A stretch of DNA of 64,000 nucleotides from Ideonella oryzae (GTDB lineage: Bacteria > Pseudomonadota > Gammaproteobacteria > Burkholderiales > Burkholderiaceae_C): positions 1 through 64,000 of the forward strand of contig NZ_JAMXMC010000009.1 in assembly GCF_024055665.1 (NCBI RefSeq), written 5' to 3'. Each line of letters starts with the position of its first letter. The stretch's first letter is position 1. This document shows positions 1 to 9,375 of this stretch, piece after piece. The notes beneath the pieces are model-generated. The model was not told where the DNA came from. It made no database searches and worked only from the letters and a program-made list of their open reading frames with translations. The position numbers were made by a program, and so were the translations under genes.

Positions 1-285
1 GCCGGTGATCATGTTCTTCACATAGTCGGCGTGTCCCGGGCAGTCCACGTGGGCGTAGTGGCGGTTGGCGGTCTCGTACTCGACGTGCGCGGTGTTGATC
101 GTGATGCCGCGGGCCTTCTCTTCGGGCGCAGCGTCGATCTGGTCGTAGGCCTTGGCCTCGCCGCCGAACTTGCTCGACAGGATGGTCGTGATCGCCGCCG
201 TCAGCGTCGTCTTGCCATGGTCCACGTGACCAATCGTGCCCACGTTCACGTGCGGCTTGGTCCGTTCAAACTTGCCTTTTGCCAT
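1..285 (-). CDS. tuf: Elongation factor Tu, 5' part (runs off left edge)
   Basis: Encodes the first 95 residues of EF-Tu, the GTPase that carries aminoacyl-tRNA to the ribosome. The start [14 protein letters not shown] and the G1 P-loop GHVDHGKTT (about residues 19-27) are diagnostic, and the switch and G3 segments RGITIN and DCPGHADY follow in order. The ATG at 283-285 is preceded by an AGGAG ribosome binding site eight bases upstream. It lies downstream of three tRNA genes on the same strand, the classic tRNA-tufB operon order. The remaining three quarters of the gene lie outside the window. Confidence 0.97.
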   Translation of the reverse strand, partial: MAKGKFERTKPHVNVGTIGHVDHGKTTLTAAITTILSSKFGGEAKAYDQIDAAPEEKARGITINTAHVEYETANRHYAHVDCPGHADYVKNMITG

Positions 286-332
286 CTTGCGCTCCTGCGG
301 CGTTCGAGATCAAAAAAAAGACAGGGAAGGGG

Positions 333-407
<75 letters not shown>

Positions 408-504
408 ATCGACACAGGACTGGAAGCAGCACTTCCGAACTCCCAGACCTGTGTCGACAGATCCTTCTACACACACCCACAACCGAACCGATGGCCCCAG
501 AGCC

Positions 505-578
505 TGGAGCGGGAAACGGGAATCGAACCCGTGTCATTAGCTTGGAAGGCTAAGGTTCTACCATTGAACTACTCCCGC
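505..578 (-). tRNA. tRNA-Gly (anticodon TCC)
   Basis: Minus-strand cloverleaf with acceptor stem GCGGGAG/TTCCCGC, which has one wobble or mismatch near its inner end. The anticodon loop is CTTCCAA with anticodon TCC, the T-loop is GTTCGATTC, and CCA is encoded. It is the middle tRNA of the cluster, about 97 bases from tRNA-Thr and 31 from tRNA-Tyr. Confidence 0.96.
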
Positions 579-609
579 CGGGATTCGTTCTTCGGTTGTC
601 TCTGCGCTT

Positions 610-695
610 TGGTGGAGGAGGCTGGATTCGAACCAGCGTAGGCGTAAGCCAACAGATTTACAGTCTGCCCCCTTTAGCCACTCGGGCACCCCTCC
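610..695 (-). tRNA. tRNA-Tyr (anticodon GTA)
   Basis: An 86-nt class II tRNA on the minus strand. The acceptor stem starts GGAGGGG, the anticodon loop is CTGTAAATC with anticodon GTA, there is a long variable arm, the T-loop is GTTCGAATC, and CCA is encoded. It is the first gene of the tRNA-tuf transcription unit. Confidence 0.97.
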
Positions 696-713
696 GTAGC
701 AGCAGAGCCACGC

Positions 714-719
714 ACTATA
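714..719 (-). promoter_or_regulatory. Candidate -10 box of the tRNA-tuf operon
   Basis: On the minus strand the hexamer TATAGT (5 of 6 to the sigma-70 -10 box) lies 18 bases before the tRNA-Tyr 5' end. It is followed by a GC-rich discriminator (GCGTGGC), as expected for a stringently controlled tRNA promoter. No good -35 hexamer is visible at the usual spacing. Confidence 0.5.
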
Positions 720-740
720 GCACAGCACTTTTGGAGTTGG

Positions 741-1571
741 CTACTGGGTGTGCACGATCTTTTGAATTTCAGGCGCGCCGGCACCATCGAGGCGCCAGTC
801 CAGCCCCGGGACGGCCCTCGCAAGCTCGGAAAAGTGCCCGCAACCGATGAACGGCACCGGCGGACGTCGGGCCGACAGCGGCGAGGGGTGGTTGGCCTGC
901 AACAGCAGATGCCGCCCCGGGGCCCGGGCCTCGATCAGCGCCGCCTTGGCCTGGGCATGCGCGCCCCAGAGCAGGAAGGCGATGCGACGCGGCTGGGTGA
1001 CCACGGCGCCGATCAGGGCATCGGTCAGAGCTTCCCAGCCCCGACGGGCATGGGACGCCGGCTGACCATCCTCGACCGTGAGCACGGTGTTGAGCAGCAG
1101 CACGCCCTGCCCGGCCCAGGCCACCAGGTGGCCGTGCGACGGGATGGGCCAGCCCAGATCCCGCTGTTGCTCGACGAAGATGTTGCGCAGGCTGGGGGGC
1201 GGCTTCACCCCCAGCGGCACCGAAAAGGCCAGCCCCTCGGCCTGTCCGGGCCCGTGGTACGGGTCCTGCCCCAGGATGACCACCTGCACCGCCGCCAGCG
1301 GCGTGAGTGCCAGCGCCCGCAGCGGCCAGGCCGGGTAGACGGTGGCCCCGGCCGCCAGCCGGGCCGCCAGATGCGCCAGCAGGCCCTGGCCCGCCGGGCT
1401 GTCGCGCCAGGCCTGCACCAGCGGCTGCCAGTCGGATGCCGTGGCGTTGAGCCAGACGTCGGCCGGCGCTGTCAGCCGGTTGTCGCCCGCCCCGGGGGCC
1501 TGCGCCAAAGGATCGGCAGGCCACAGGCCGGGCTGACGGTCCGCAGAGGGGACCTTGCGAGGACGGGCCAT
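741..1571 (-). CDS. ung: Uracil-DNA glycosylase, family 1
   Basis: Removes uracil from DNA as the first step of base excision repair. The 276-residue product has the family 1 active-site motif GQDPYHG, with the Asp that activates water, near residue 98. It also has the minor-groove and His motif HPSPLS near residue 226. The first 30 or so residues are a non-conserved, proline-rich extension before the UDG fold. The ATG at 1569-1571 is preferred over an upstream in-frame start because it lies 4 bases past the trpC stop, which suggests translational coupling. It is the last gene of the trpG-ltaE-trpD-trpC-ung run and its stop is 45 bases from tRNA-Tyr. Confidence 0.95.
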   Translation of the reverse strand: MARPRKVPSADRQPGLWPADPLAQAPGAGDNRLTAPADVWLNATASDWQPLVQAWRDSPAGQGLLAHLAARLAAGATVYPAWPLRALALTPLAAVQVVILGQDPYHGPGQAEGLAFSVPLGVKPPPSLRNIFVEQQRDLGWPIPSHGHLVAWAGQGVLLLNTVLTVEDGQPASHARRGWEALTDALIGAVVTQPRRIAFLLWGAHAQAKAALIEARAPGRHLLLQANHPSPLSARRPPVPFIGCGHFSELARAVPGLDWRLDGAGAPEIQKIVHTQ

Positions 1572-1575
1572 GGTC

Positions 1576-2376
1576 TCAGCCGAACAGGGCCTGCAGGGCC
1601 ACGCCGGGGTCCGGCGCGCGCATGAAGGCCTCGCCGACCAGGAAGGCGTGGACATCGGCCGCGCGCATGCGCTGCACGTCGGACGGCGCCAGGATGCCGG
1701 ACTCGGTCACCAGCAGGCGGTCGGACGGCACCTGCGGCAGCAGGGCCAGGGTGTGGTCCAGCGAGACCTCGAAGGTCCGCAGATTGCGGTTGTTGATGCC
1801 CAGCAGCGGCGTCTTCAGGCGCAGAGCGCGCTCGAGCTCCTCGCCGTCATGCACCTCCACCAGCACATCCATGCCCAAGCCCATCGCCGTGGCTTCCAGG
1901 TCGGCCATCTGGGCGTCGTCCAGGCAGGCGGCGATGAGCAGGATGCAGTCGGCGCCGATGGCCCGGGCCTCGATCACCTGGTACTCGTCGACCATGAAGT
2001 CCTTGCGCAGCACCGGCAGCGCACAGGCCGCCCGCGCCTGCTGCAGGTAGGCCACGGCCCCCTGGAAGAAGCGCTCGTCGGTCAGCACGCTCAGGCAGGC
2101 GGCGCCGTGGGCGGCATAGCTGGCCGCGATGGCCGCGGGATCGAAGGGGTCGCGCAGCACGCCCTTGCTGGGGCTGGCCTTCTTGACCTCGGCAATCACT
2201 GCTGCCTGGCCGGCGGCGACCTTGGCGCGCAACGCGGCGGCAAAACCGCGGGTGTCACGCCGGGCCTCGGCCTCGCGGCACACGTCCGCCAGCGGGCGGG
2301 CCAGGCGGGCGACCGCCACCTCCTCGTGCTTGACGGCGACGATGCGCTGCAGGATGTCGGGGGTGCTGCTACTCAT
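1576..2376 (-). CDS. trpC: Indole-3-glycerol-phosphate synthase
   Basis: Catalyses ring closure of CdRP to indole-3-glycerol phosphate in tryptophan synthesis; cytoplasmic. The 266-residue single-domain (alpha/beta)8 barrel has the typical N-terminal segment [14 protein letters not shown]. It also has the phosphate and active-site stretches [19 protein letters not shown] and [11 protein letters not shown], and [10 protein letters not shown] followed by VTESGI. It is not fused to TrpF. The ATG at 2374-2376 overlaps the trpD stop by 4 bases (ATGA), so the two are translationally coupled. Confidence 0.96.
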   Translation of the reverse strand: MSSSTPDILQRIVAVKHEEVAVARLARPLADVCREAEARRDTRGFAAALRAKVAAGQAAVIAEVKKASPSKGVLRDPFDPAAIAASYAAHGAACLSVLTDERFFQGAVAYLQQARAACALPVLRKDFMVDEYQVIEARAIGADCILLIAACLDDAQMADLEATAMGLGMDVLVEVHDGEELERALRLKTPLLGINNRNLRTFEVSLDHTLALLPQVPSDRLLVTESGILAPSDVQRMRAADVHAFLVGEAFMRAPDPGVALQALFG

Positions 2377-3410
2377 ACGACGTCCTTCAGCTGGTGGCTG
2401 ACCGCCACGAACTGGCTGAGCTTGGCCATGGCCGCGCCCGAGGCCACGGCCTCGCGGGCCCGCCTGACGCCGTCGGCGATGCTCTCGGCCACACCGGCAC
2501 AGTAGAGCGCCGCACCGGCATTGAGCAGCACGATGTCGCGCACCGGGCCATCCTCGTTGGCCAGGGCGCGCTGGATGCACTGCACCGACTCGTCACGGTT
2601 CGCCACCTTCAGCACCCGGCTGTCGTAGACCGGCAGGCCGAAGTCGCTCGGGTGGACGCGGTATTCGCGGATCTCGCCATCCTTGAGCTCGCCGACGAGG
2701 GTCTCGCCCGAGAGCGAAATCTCGTCCATGCCGTTCATGCCGTAGACCACCAGGGCATGCTCGGCGCCCAGGCGCTGCAGCACCCGAACCAGGATGCCCA
2801 CCAGGTCCGGGTGGAACACCCCCAGCAGGGTGTTGGGCGCGCCGGCCGGGTTGGTCAGCGGGCCCAGGATGTTGAAGATGGTGCGCACGCCCAACTCCTT
2901 GCGCACCGGTGCGGCATGCTTCATCGAGGCGTGGTGGTTGGGCGCATACATGAAGGCGATGCCGCACTCCTCCAGGCAGCGGGCGATCTGCGCCGGGCTC
3001 AGCATCAGATTGCCGCCCAGGGCCTCGATGACATCGGCGCTGCCGCTGGTGGAGGACACGCTGCGCCCGCCATGCTTGGCCACGCGGGCGCCGGCTGCCG
3101 CCGCCACGAAGGTGGAGGCGGTCGAGATGTTGAAGGTGTGGGCACCGTCACCGCCAGTGCCCACGATGTCCAGCAGCTGGCGGCGGTCGGCCACCGGCAC
3201 CGGGGTGGCGAACTCGCGCATCACCTGTGCGGCGGCGGCGATCTCGCCCACCGTCTCCTTCTTGACCCGCAGGCCGATGGCCAGCGCGGCAATCATGACC
3301 GGCGACATTTCGCCGGTCATGATGCGCCGCATCAGGGTCAGCATCTCGTCGTGGAAGATCTCGCGGTGCTCGATGACGCGGGTCAGCGCGTCGGTGTTGC
3401 TGATGCTCAT
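2373..3410 (-). CDS. trpD: Anthranilate phosphoribosyltransferase
   Basis: Transfers the phosphoribosyl group of PRPP to anthranilate. The 345-residue protein has the PRPP-binding motif [17 protein letters not shown] near residue 85 and the second motif [16 protein letters not shown] near residue 115. These are the hallmarks of TrpD. It is a stand-alone domain with no TrpG fusion. The start codon at 3408-3410 has no strong Shine-Dalgarno and lies 21 bases past the threonine aldolase stop. It overlaps trpC by 4 bases. Confidence 0.96.
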   Translation of the reverse strand: MSISNTDALTRVIEHREIFHDEMLTLMRRIMTGEMSPVMIAALAIGLRVKKETVGEIAAAAQVMREFATPVPVADRRQLLDIVGTGGDGAHTFNISTASTFVAAAAGARVAKHGGRSVSSTSGSADVIEALGGNLMLSPAQIARCLEECGIAFMYAPNHHASMKHAAPVRKELGVRTIFNILGPLTNPAGAPNTLLGVFHPDLVGILVRVLQRLGAEHALVVYGMNGMDEISLSGETLVGELKDGEIREYRVHPSDFGLPVYDSRVLKVANRDESVQCIQRALANEDGPVRDIVLLNAGAALYCAGVAESIADGVRRAREAVASGAAMAKLSQFVAVSHQLKDVV

Positions 3411-3431
3411 GGTGTCGAAAATAGCGAAAGG

Positions 3432-4526
3432 TCAGTAAGGGGCCGTGGCGGTGGTGGCGCGGGCATGGGCGCCCACCGGCAGCGCGAAGAACTCGCGCAC
3501 CGCTGCCAGCGTGCGGTCGATGCCGGCTGCATCCACGTCCAGGTGGGTGACGAAGCGCAGGCCGATCAGCCCGGTGGCCAGGATGCCGCGCGCGGCCAGA
3601 TGCTCCAGCAGCACGGCCCCGCGGCCCTCGGCCACATCCACGAAGACGATGTTGGTCGAGGCGCTGCGCACGCTCAGGCCCTCGATGCCCGCCAGCCCCT
3701 GGGCCAGGCGCTGGGCCAGGGCGTGGTCATCGGCCAGGCGGGTCACATGGTGGTCCAGCGCGTGCAGGCCGGCCGCGGCCAGCAGCCCCACCTGGCGCAT
3801 GCCGCCGCCCAGCACCTTGCGCCAGCGGTGGGCCCGCTCGATCAACGCCTTGGAGCCGCACAGCACCGAGCCCACCGGCGCGCCCAGGCCCTTGCTGAGG
3901 CAGACCGAGACCGAATCGAACTCGGCCACGATGCGCCGGGCCGCGGCGTACGGGTCTCCGCCCGCCGCAGTGGCCACCGCCGCATTGAACAGGCGCGCCC
4001 CGTCCAGGTGGGTGGCCAGGCCGTGCTGGCGGGCCAGCGACGTGGCGGCGTCCAGGTAGTCCAGCGTCAGCGGCTGGCCGTTCCAGGTGTTCTCCAGGCA
4101 CAGCAGCTTGGTGCGGGCGAAATGCGGGTCGATGGGCTTGATGGCGCCGGCGATGTCGGCCAGCGCCAGCGTGCCGTCGGCCTGCTGCGGCAGGGGCTGC
4201 GGCTGGATGCTGCCCAGGATGGCCGCGCCGCCGCCTTCGTAGCGGTAGCAGTGCGCCATCTGCCCGGCCAGGTACTCGTCGCCGCGCTCGCAGTGGCTGA
4301 TCAGCGCCAGCAGGTTGCTCTGGGTGCCGCTGGAGACGAACAGCGCCGCCTCCTTGCCCAGCAGCGCGGCCAGATGCTCCTGCAGGCGGTTGACCGTGGG
4401 GTCATCGCCGAAGACGTCATCGCCCAGTTCGGCCGCCATCATGGCCTCGCGCATGGCGGCGGTGGGCCGGGTGACGGTGTCGCTGCGCAGGTCGACCGCG
4501 GGCGCCGGGTTGCTCACCGTGCTCAT
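3432..4526 (-). CDS. ltaE: Low-specificity L-threonine aldolase (PLP enzyme)
   Basis: Predicted to cleave L-threonine or allo-threonine to glycine and acetaldehyde. The 364-residue protein begins [12 protein letters not shown], the family signature, with [14 protein letters not shown] soon after. It carries [10 protein letters not shown], whose Asp contacts the PLP pyridine nitrogen, and [12 protein letters not shown], with the Schiff-base Lys near residue 206. The start ATG at 4524-4526 overlaps the trpG stop by 4 bases. The gene therefore sits inside the trp operon between trpG and trpD, which is not the canonical place. No sign of transfer in base composition is evident by eye. The role in the operon is unknown; glycine and serine metabolism feeds the Ser used by tryptophan synthase. 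Confidence 0.92.
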   Translation of the reverse strand: MSTVSNPAPAVDLRSDTVTRPTAAMREAMMAAELGDDVFGDDPTVNRLQEHLAALLGKEAALFVSSGTQSNLLALISHCERGDEYLAGQMAHCYRYEGGGAAILGSIQPQPLPQQADGTLALADIAGAIKPIDPHFARTKLLCLENTWNGQPLTLDYLDAATSLARQHGLATHLDGARLFNAAVATAAGGDPYAAARRIVAEFDSVSVCLSKGLGAPVGSVLCGSKALIERAHRWRKVLGGGMRQVGLLAAAGLHALDHHVTRLADDHALAQRLAQGLAGIEGLSVRSASTNIVFVDVAEGRGAVLLEHLAARGILATGLIGLRFVTHLDVDAAGIDRTLAAVREFFALPVGAHARATTATAPY

Positions 4527-5122
4527 GCAGCCTCCTTCACGCGGCCCATGGCCAGGAAGTTGCGCAGCATCGCGTGACCATGCTCGGACAGGATGGACTC
4601 GGGGTGGAACTGCACGCCTTCCATCGGGGCATCGGTGGCGGCCAGCTCGGTGTGGCGCACGCCCATGATCTCGCCGTCCTCGGAGGTGGCGGTGATCTCC
4701 AGTTCGGCCGGCAGGCTGGCCCGCTCGATCACCAGCGAGTGGTAGCGGATCACGGTGAACTTCTCCGGCAGCTCGGCATAGACGCCGCGGCGGTCGGTGG
4801 TGATGACGCTGGTCTTGCCGTGCATCTGGGTGGCGGCGCGCACGATGCGCCCACCCATCGCCGCCCCGATGCTCTGGTGACCCAGGCACACGCCCAGGAT
4901 GGGCAGCTTGCCGACGAAGTGCCGGATGGCCGGCACGCAGATGCCGGCCTCGGCCGGCGAGCAGGGCCCGGGCGAGAGCACCAGGCGGTCGGGCCGCAAG
5001 CCCGCAATGCCTTCCAGGGTGATCTCGTCGTTGCGGACCACCTTCACTTCCTCGCCCAGCTCACTGAAGTACTGGACCAGGTTGAAGGTGAAGGAATCGT
5101 AGTTGTCGATCATCAACAGCAT
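4523..5122 (-). CDS. trpG: Anthranilate synthase component II (glutamine amidotransferase)
   Basis: Supplies ammonia from glutamine to TrpE; may also serve 4-amino-4-deoxychorismate synthesis. The 199-residue class I amidotransferase starts [18 protein letters not shown]. It has the oxyanion segment SPGPCSP, the nucleophile elbow [10 protein letters not shown] with Cys near residue 83, and the catalytic His-Glu in VQFHPESI. I place the start at 5120-5122, with GAGG six bases upstream; the ATG at 5113 is an alternative. TrpE lies 9.3 kb away, so the two subunits are transcribed from separate promoters. Confidence 0.95.
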   Translation of the reverse strand: MLLMIDNYDSFTFNLVQYFSELGEEVKVVRNDEITLEGIAGLRPDRLVLSPGPCSPAEAGICVPAIRHFVGKLPILGVCLGHQSIGAAMGGRIVRAATQMHGKTSVITTDRRGVYAELPEKFTVIRYHSLVIERASLPAELEITATSEDGEIMGVRHTELAATDAPMEGVQFHPESILSEHGHAMLRNFLAMGRVKEAA

Positions 5123-5574
5123 GAGGAACCTCGCGCAGGGGACGGGCACGGACCGCACGCACGCGGCCAGGCACCGGAAACCAGATGGGGATGGAGGTGG
5201 CCAGGCACCTCCAGGGATGGGAGGCCGGCATCGGGCGGCACGGTCAGCACCTGCCCGCGGGTTGGCCGATCAGCCGTGGTGCGGGCGACGCCATCGCCCG
5301 CAGGGACCGGCCACGGCGCAGGCCATGTCGCAACGCCACGACGACGCGACGGCAAGGGTCGCGGAGGTCGGGCGGAGAGAGGCGTTCTCGGACATGGCCA
5401 GCAAGCAGTGTTTGCCGCCCATTATCCACATCCTGGCGCCATTGCAGGCCTGTCGGCCGGGGCCGTGGCATCCGTCACGGATTCGCCCACCCCGGAGACA
5501 ACGGACCTCACCGGACCTCATCGAGCCGCCGCCATCGCCGATAGCAGGTGGGAGAACCCCCACAGGAGACGCCC
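5123..5574. other. 452-base divergent intergenic region between trpG and a secreted-protein gene
   Basis: No gene with convincing coding features was found. On the minus strand GATAAT (5421-5426) is a possible -10 box for the trpG operon, with only a weak -35 (CTGCAA) and a leader near 290 nt. I looked for a Trp-codon leader here and found none. On the plus strand, CAGGAG eight bases before 5575 is the ribosome binding site of the next gene. A small 5-bp hairpin (5548-5563) sits just upstream of that site. Confidence 0.35.
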
Positions 5575-5991
5575 ATGCCCCGCCCCACCCGCTCTCAGGC
5601 CCTGCCCCGTCCCCGCGTCCTGCTGGCCGCCACGCTGCTGCCCCTGCTGGGCCTGTGGCTGGCCCGCCCCGCCCATGCGATGGAGGCCCTGGGCGACGCC
5701 GCCCTGACCGAGGTGCAGGCGGCCGGCTGGTCGGGTCTGCCGCTGTCGGTGGGCGACCTGGCTTCGGTCTCACAGCTTGCCGGTCCAGCCAGTTCCCGCG
5801 ATGGACTGCAGCAGGTCGACCGACAGGCGGCCTCCCTGCAGCAATTCAGCGCCAGCGTCGCGCTGCAAACCCAGCTGGCCGCTGCCCGGCGGGTGACCGC
5901 CCTGCCGATGCTGGCCTACGTCATGCCATCGGTGATCCCGGTGGTGGGGCTGCCGCTGGCCTTCTTCGTGCCGCCCGCCAGCCCACACTGA
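5575..5991 (+). CDS. Small secreted protein with the substrate-type N-terminal motif
   Basis: A 138-residue protein of unknown function. The N-terminus is a Sec signal peptide ending near AHA (residue 35). It is followed immediately by LGDAALTEVQA (residues 39-49), the same pattern seen in four secreted proteins of the opposing operon at 10165-13030. The rest is Ala/Leu/Gln-rich, and a hydrophobic Val/Pro/Leu-rich stretch (about residues 110-134) precedes the C-terminus, which could be a membrane or assembly segment. The ATG has a clear CAGGAG site. It is convergent with the DUF2059 gene, 31 bases away. Probably an orphan substrate of the adjacent export system; function is inference. Confidence 0.7.
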   Translation: MPRPTRSQALPRPRVLLAATLLPLLGLWLARPAHAMEALGDAALTEVQAAGWSGLPLSVGDLASVSQLAGPASSRDGLQQVDRQAASLQQFSASVALQTQLAAARRVTALPMLAYVMPSVIPVVGLPLAFFVPPASPH

Positions 5992-6022
5992 ATCGCCAGG
6001 AAGGCGAGGAGGACGCGCGCCT

Positions 6023-6661
6023 TCAGCGCGTCATCGCCGCGGCCCGCAGCTTGCCCGCCACCTCCTGCTTCATCTTGTCGAGCTGGGGCTGGATGGCCGG
6101 GCCGGCCCGGCGCGCCACATCGGCCCCCACCGCCCCCTCGATGTCCGGCGCGGCCTTCTCGAACTTCTGCCGCACCGGCGATTCGAGCAGCACGATCAGG
6201 GCCTTGAGCTCTTCCTCGCTGAACTGGTCGGCCAGCATCGGCACGGCTGTCGTCCGGACCGCCTGTTTGCCCGCGGCTTCGGCCAGCGGCGTGGCCGCGT
6301 CCACATAGGCCTTGGCGTCCTCGGCGATGCCCTTCATCGTCGACTCCAGCTTCTCGGCGCTGACCCGCCCTTGCAGGGCGATGCGGCTGTGCTGCACCGC
6401 TTCAGCCGCCGGGCGGTTGACCATCATCTGCGCCACCTGCTCCGGGTGCCACAAGGTCAGCAGCTTGTCGATCAAGGCCTGCTTGGCCGCGGAGACGACC
6501 GGGGGGGCCGCCGACGCCGCGCCGGCAGGCGCCCCAGCCGTGGCACTGGCGGGAGCGGCCCAGCCTGCCGGCGCCGCCAGCAGGAACAGGCTGGCCAGCG
6601 CCAGCCCGCGCCCCACACGTCGGGAAGAAGCCAGGGAAGAGGAATACTGCGTCAGAAACAT
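6023..6661 (-). CDS. DUF2059-type secreted protein
   Basis: A 212-residue exported protein of unknown molecular function. Residues 1-35 form a signal peptide (cleavage near GWA-AP), followed by an Ala-rich linker. An all-helical DUF2059-like domain then spans about residues 60-205: KQALIDKLLTLWHPEQVAQMM, then FSEEELKALIVLLESPVRQKFE. The segment around FSEEEL and SPVRQKFE is the best-known DUF2059 feature. It is the last gene of the minus-strand operon, 37 bases after the FadL-like gene. A periplasmic helper role in the export system is a guess from position only. Confidence 0.75.
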   Translation of the reverse strand: MFLTQYSSSLASSRRVGRGLALASLFLLAAPAGWAAPASATAGAPAGAASAAPPVVSAAKQALIDKLLTLWHPEQVAQMMVNRPAAEAVQHSRIALQGRVSAEKLESTMKGIAEDAKAYVDAATPLAEAAGKQAVRTTAVPMLADQFSEEELKALIVLLESPVRQKFEKAAPDIEGAVGADVARRAGPAIQPQLDKMKQEVAGKLRAAAMTR

Positions 6662-6698
6662 GGGTGCACTGCAAAAAAGGCGGCCGCTCCCACCGGGG

Positions 6699-8306
6699 TC
6701 AGAACGGCCGGGTGACGCTCACGCCGAAGTAGCGCAAGCGGGTCTCGCCGGACACATCCAGTCCGGCGTACGGGTTGTAGATGACGTTGAAGAAGTTGGT
6801 GCAGTTGAGGTTGCAGCTGCCGTCGGCAGGCACGTTGTAGCGGCCCTTGGCCAGGCTGGCCGCCACGATCAGCTGCGTGCCGTCCTCGGTGGTCCAGTTC
6901 AGCCCCAGGCTGCGCACCTTCATGTCAGGCAGGGGCGCGATCAGGTCGATCTTGTCCTGCGGAATGGAGCTCTTGCGAGGCTCATAACCCAGGCGCAACT
7001 TCAGTCCTTGCATGACCTCGATCTCGGCGCCGTAGCCGAAGTGCCAATTGCTGCGGTAGCCCCGCGGAATGACAAGCTTGCTCGCATCGGCCTGGCCGAA
7101 GAGCCGGGCCATCTGCAGGAAGCGGACCTGCTGGTCGAACTGGAAGGTCAGCTCCTTCCACTGCCCCCAGTCGGTCCAGTTGGCGTCCACGTTGAACTGC
7201 AGCCGCTCCACCGGTTTGACCTTGACCCCCACCTGAACATGCGGCGGGAAAGGCAGCACCAGCGTCATGTTGCCGGACTGCTCTTCGGGGATGCTGGTCG
7301 GAAAACCCAGCGTGGCCGCCACGATGGGACCCTGCAGCGACGAATACATGCCCTGCACCAGCTTGCGGAACATGGGTTCGGCGTGAAAGTTGTAGCGCCC
7401 GGTCAGCACGGTGCGCGAGCCGCTCTGGTACACCGCGCCCAGGCCGAACCAGTCGGTCGGCTCCCACAGAGCCCCTACGTTGAAGGTGGGGTCGGCCGGG
7501 GCCGTCGCCTCGAAACGCATGGATCCGGCGGTGGTGTAGGGGTTGAGCCGCCCTTCCTTGCCGCCGCCGCAAATGCCGAAACCGAAGACGTCCAGCGGAT
7601 TGCCGTTGTCGCCGCACCAGGCATCCTGCAGCTTGCCGAAGATGCCGATCAGCTTGTTCGGAAAGCGCATGTCGGTGTCCAGCGCAAAGCCCTGGTGGGC
7701 GATGGGCACCGAGAGGCCCACACTGAACTCGTCCGAGAACTTGTAGGCCACCGAGGGCGAGGCATAGACCAGGCGCTGGATCACCACCCGCTTGCCCTGG
7801 AAGCGCCCCGGGTCATCGGGGTTCTTGCTGCGGTCGAAGCCCACGGCCTGCGGCACGTAGACCGCGGTGGCAAAGGTCCAGGGCGAGCCGGGCTGGTTCA
7901 GCGAGATGCCCAGGCCCGCCGCCGCCACGAAGGGCAGGCGCCAGTTGGGCACACCCGCCAGCGGCAGGAACAGGGTCTGGCGGTTGTGGTCCGACACCAT
8001 GCCATCCAGGGGATCCTGGGTGAAGCCGCCAATGTCATAGCCTTCCGGCTGATGGAACTCGCTGCGCATGCGCAGGCTGGCGCCGAAGACCGTGTCCTCG
8101 CGCACCCGCCCCTCCAGCCGGGTCAGGCCCGCCGGGTTGAAGTGCACCGCATCCAGGCCCTGGGGATCGGCCGTCACCGCATTGCCCATGGACATGGCCG
8201 CCGGACTGACCGCCAGGTTCTCGGTCAACGCGGCCCGCGCCCCGGGCAGCAGCGACAGCGTCAGCAGGCCCCAGGCGGCCCGCCGCCACGCACGCACCAT
8301 CCCCAT
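6699..8306 (-). CDS. FadL/OmpP1-family outer-membrane barrel
   Basis: A 535-residue outer-membrane protein. A signal peptide (cleavage near ARA-AL) precedes LAVSPAAMSMGNAVTA and VHFNPAGLTRL. These are the FadL-type N-terminal hatch features (gly-asn and FNPAGL). Alternating amphipathic strands follow, ending in the C-terminal barrel signature VSVTRPF with terminal Phe. Two Cys-rich loops (DAWCGDNGN...ICGGG and CNLNCTN) are probably surface loops. FadL proteins move hydrophobic molecules across the outer membrane. Here the gene is inside a secretion-type operon, as I recall for the Acinetobacter fil cluster, so a role in fibre assembly or substrate uptake are both possible. Confidence 0.85.
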   Translation of the reverse strand: MGMVRAWRRAAWGLLTLSLLPGARAALTENLAVSPAAMSMGNAVTADPQGLDAVHFNPAGLTRLEGRVREDTVFGASLRMRSEFHQPEGYDIGGFTQDPLDGMVSDHNRQTLFLPLAGVPNWRLPFVAAAGLGISLNQPGSPWTFATAVYVPQAVGFDRSKNPDDPGRFQGKRVVIQRLVYASPSVAYKFSDEFSVGLSVPIAHQGFALDTDMRFPNKLIGIFGKLQDAWCGDNGNPLDVFGFGICGGGKEGRLNPYTTAGSMRFEATAPADPTFNVGALWEPTDWFGLGAVYQSGSRTVLTGRYNFHAEPMFRKLVQGMYSSLQGPIVAATLGFPTSIPEEQSGNMTLVLPFPPHVQVGVKVKPVERLQFNVDANWTDWGQWKELTFQFDQQVRFLQMARLFGQADASKLVIPRGYRSNWHFGYGAEIEVMQGLKLRLGYEPRKSSIPQDKIDLIAPLPDMKVRSLGLNWTTEDGTQLIVAASLAKGRYNVPADGSCNLNCTNFFNVIYNPYAGLDVSGETRLRYFGVSVTRPF

Positions 8307-8319
8307 CTCCGTGGCCCGC

Positions 8320-9375
8320 TCAGAAGTTCAGCGGCATGTTCATGCCGAGGCTGAAGTCCGGGGAGTCGGAGGTCAGGCCCACGCCCGCGGTGAAGTTCAG
8401 CGTGGTCTTGGGTGACACCCGCAGGCCCAGACCCAGGTTCAACATGCCCGAGGTCTGCATCGCCGTCTTGGAACTGGTGCCATCGGCAAACTTCAGCGTG
8501 CTGCGGGCCGAGACCGTTTCCTGCAGCGACATGGTGGTGGACACCTTGTAGGACAGCGCATAGGAAAAGCCCATGCCGAAGCCGATGCTCGAGCCCGGCC
8601 GCACCTCGGTCAGGGTCATGCCGTCGCGTTGCTGGCTGAGGTTGCGCGCCGGCAGGTTGCCGGTGAAGTTCAGCGAGCCGAACACCGCCACCGGGTCGTA
8701 GACCTGGGAGGCATTCACCCCCACCGTCAGTGCGGTGTTGCCCGAGCCGGTGGCCAAGTTCTGCCCGACGATGGTGGTGTACGGGCTGCGGCCGGTGGGC
8801 AGGCGCAGTGTGGCCGTGGTGGTGAAGATGGCGCTGTCGCGGCGCTGCTCGAAGGGCTGGTAACGCACCCCCAGCGCAATGTCCCCCAGGCCATTGGACA
8901 GGCCGCTGAAGTTGTTGCTCTGCGAATAGCGGCTGATCAGCGGCAGGGAGGCGGTGGCTGTCAGGTTGTCCAGCACCCCATAGTCCACCGCGAAGGTGTT
9001 GGTGATGGTGTGGGCCCGCGTGTTCTGGATGTCGAACAGGGTCAGGGTGCTGTCGGTGAACTTGACGTTGATCGTCTCGCTGCCGATGTAGCTGTAGTTC
9101 AGGTCGTAGGTGAGCGCCGTCTGCCCCGTCTTGAGCAGCGAGTAGGCCTTCTCGGCGGACGTCAGCGTCTCCTTGAGCAACTGGTCCTGGCTGACATCGC
9201 CCTCCTTGGTCTTGAGGGCATCGCGGGCCGCGTCAGCGCCAGAGGCCGGCGTGGCCGGGGGCGGCGGTTCGGACTGCGCCACAGCAGAAGCGGCCAGGCC
9301 GGCCAGCATCAGGCCCAGCAGGGCGGAGGACGACACGCGGGCGGTGCGGCGGGCGGGGGGGACTGCAGTGTTCAT
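8320..9375 (-). CDS. FapF-like outer-membrane barrel with N-terminal helical plug
   Basis: A 351-residue predicted outer-membrane channel. A signal peptide ends near AVAQ (residue 34). A Pro/Ala linker and a charged helical segment (about residues 45-80, KTKEGDVSQDQLLKETLTSA) come next. A beta-barrel then begins at TALTYDLNYSYIGSE, rich in alternating strands, and ends in MPLNF with terminal Phe. A helical plug before a 12-strand-type barrel is the FapF architecture of Pseudomonas functional-amyloid export; FapF is longer (about 430 residues). The barrel also resembles the broad phenol-degradation 'MetA' transporter family. It overlaps the C39 peptidase gene by 4 bases, matching the FapD/FapF pairing. 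Confidence 0.65.
   Translation of the reverse strand: MNTAVPPARRTARVSSSALLGLMLAGLAASAVAQSEPPPPATPASGADAARDALKTKEGDVSQDQLLKETLTSAEKAYSLLKTGQTALTYDLNYSYIGSETINVKFTDSTLTLFDIQNTRAHTITNTFAVDYGVLDNLTATASLPLISRYSQSNNFSGLSNGLGDIALGVRYQPFEQRRDSAIFTTTATLRLPTGRSPYTTIVGQNLATGSGNTALTVGVNASQVYDPVAVFGSLNFTGNLPARNLSQQRDGMTLTEVRPGSSIGFGMGFSYALSYKVSTTMSLQETVSARSTLKFADGTSSKTAMQTSGMLNLGLGLRVSPKTTLNFTAGVGLTSDSPDFSLGMNMPLNF

Noticed and set aside
2394-4577. A 727-residue plus-strand frame opposite trpD and ltaE.
   Set aside because: Shadow frame; the minus strand has conserved trpD and threonine aldolase signatures.
5123-5574. A possible second trp leader peptide before trpG.
   Set aside because: No short frame with adjacent Trp codons was found on the minus strand in this gap.
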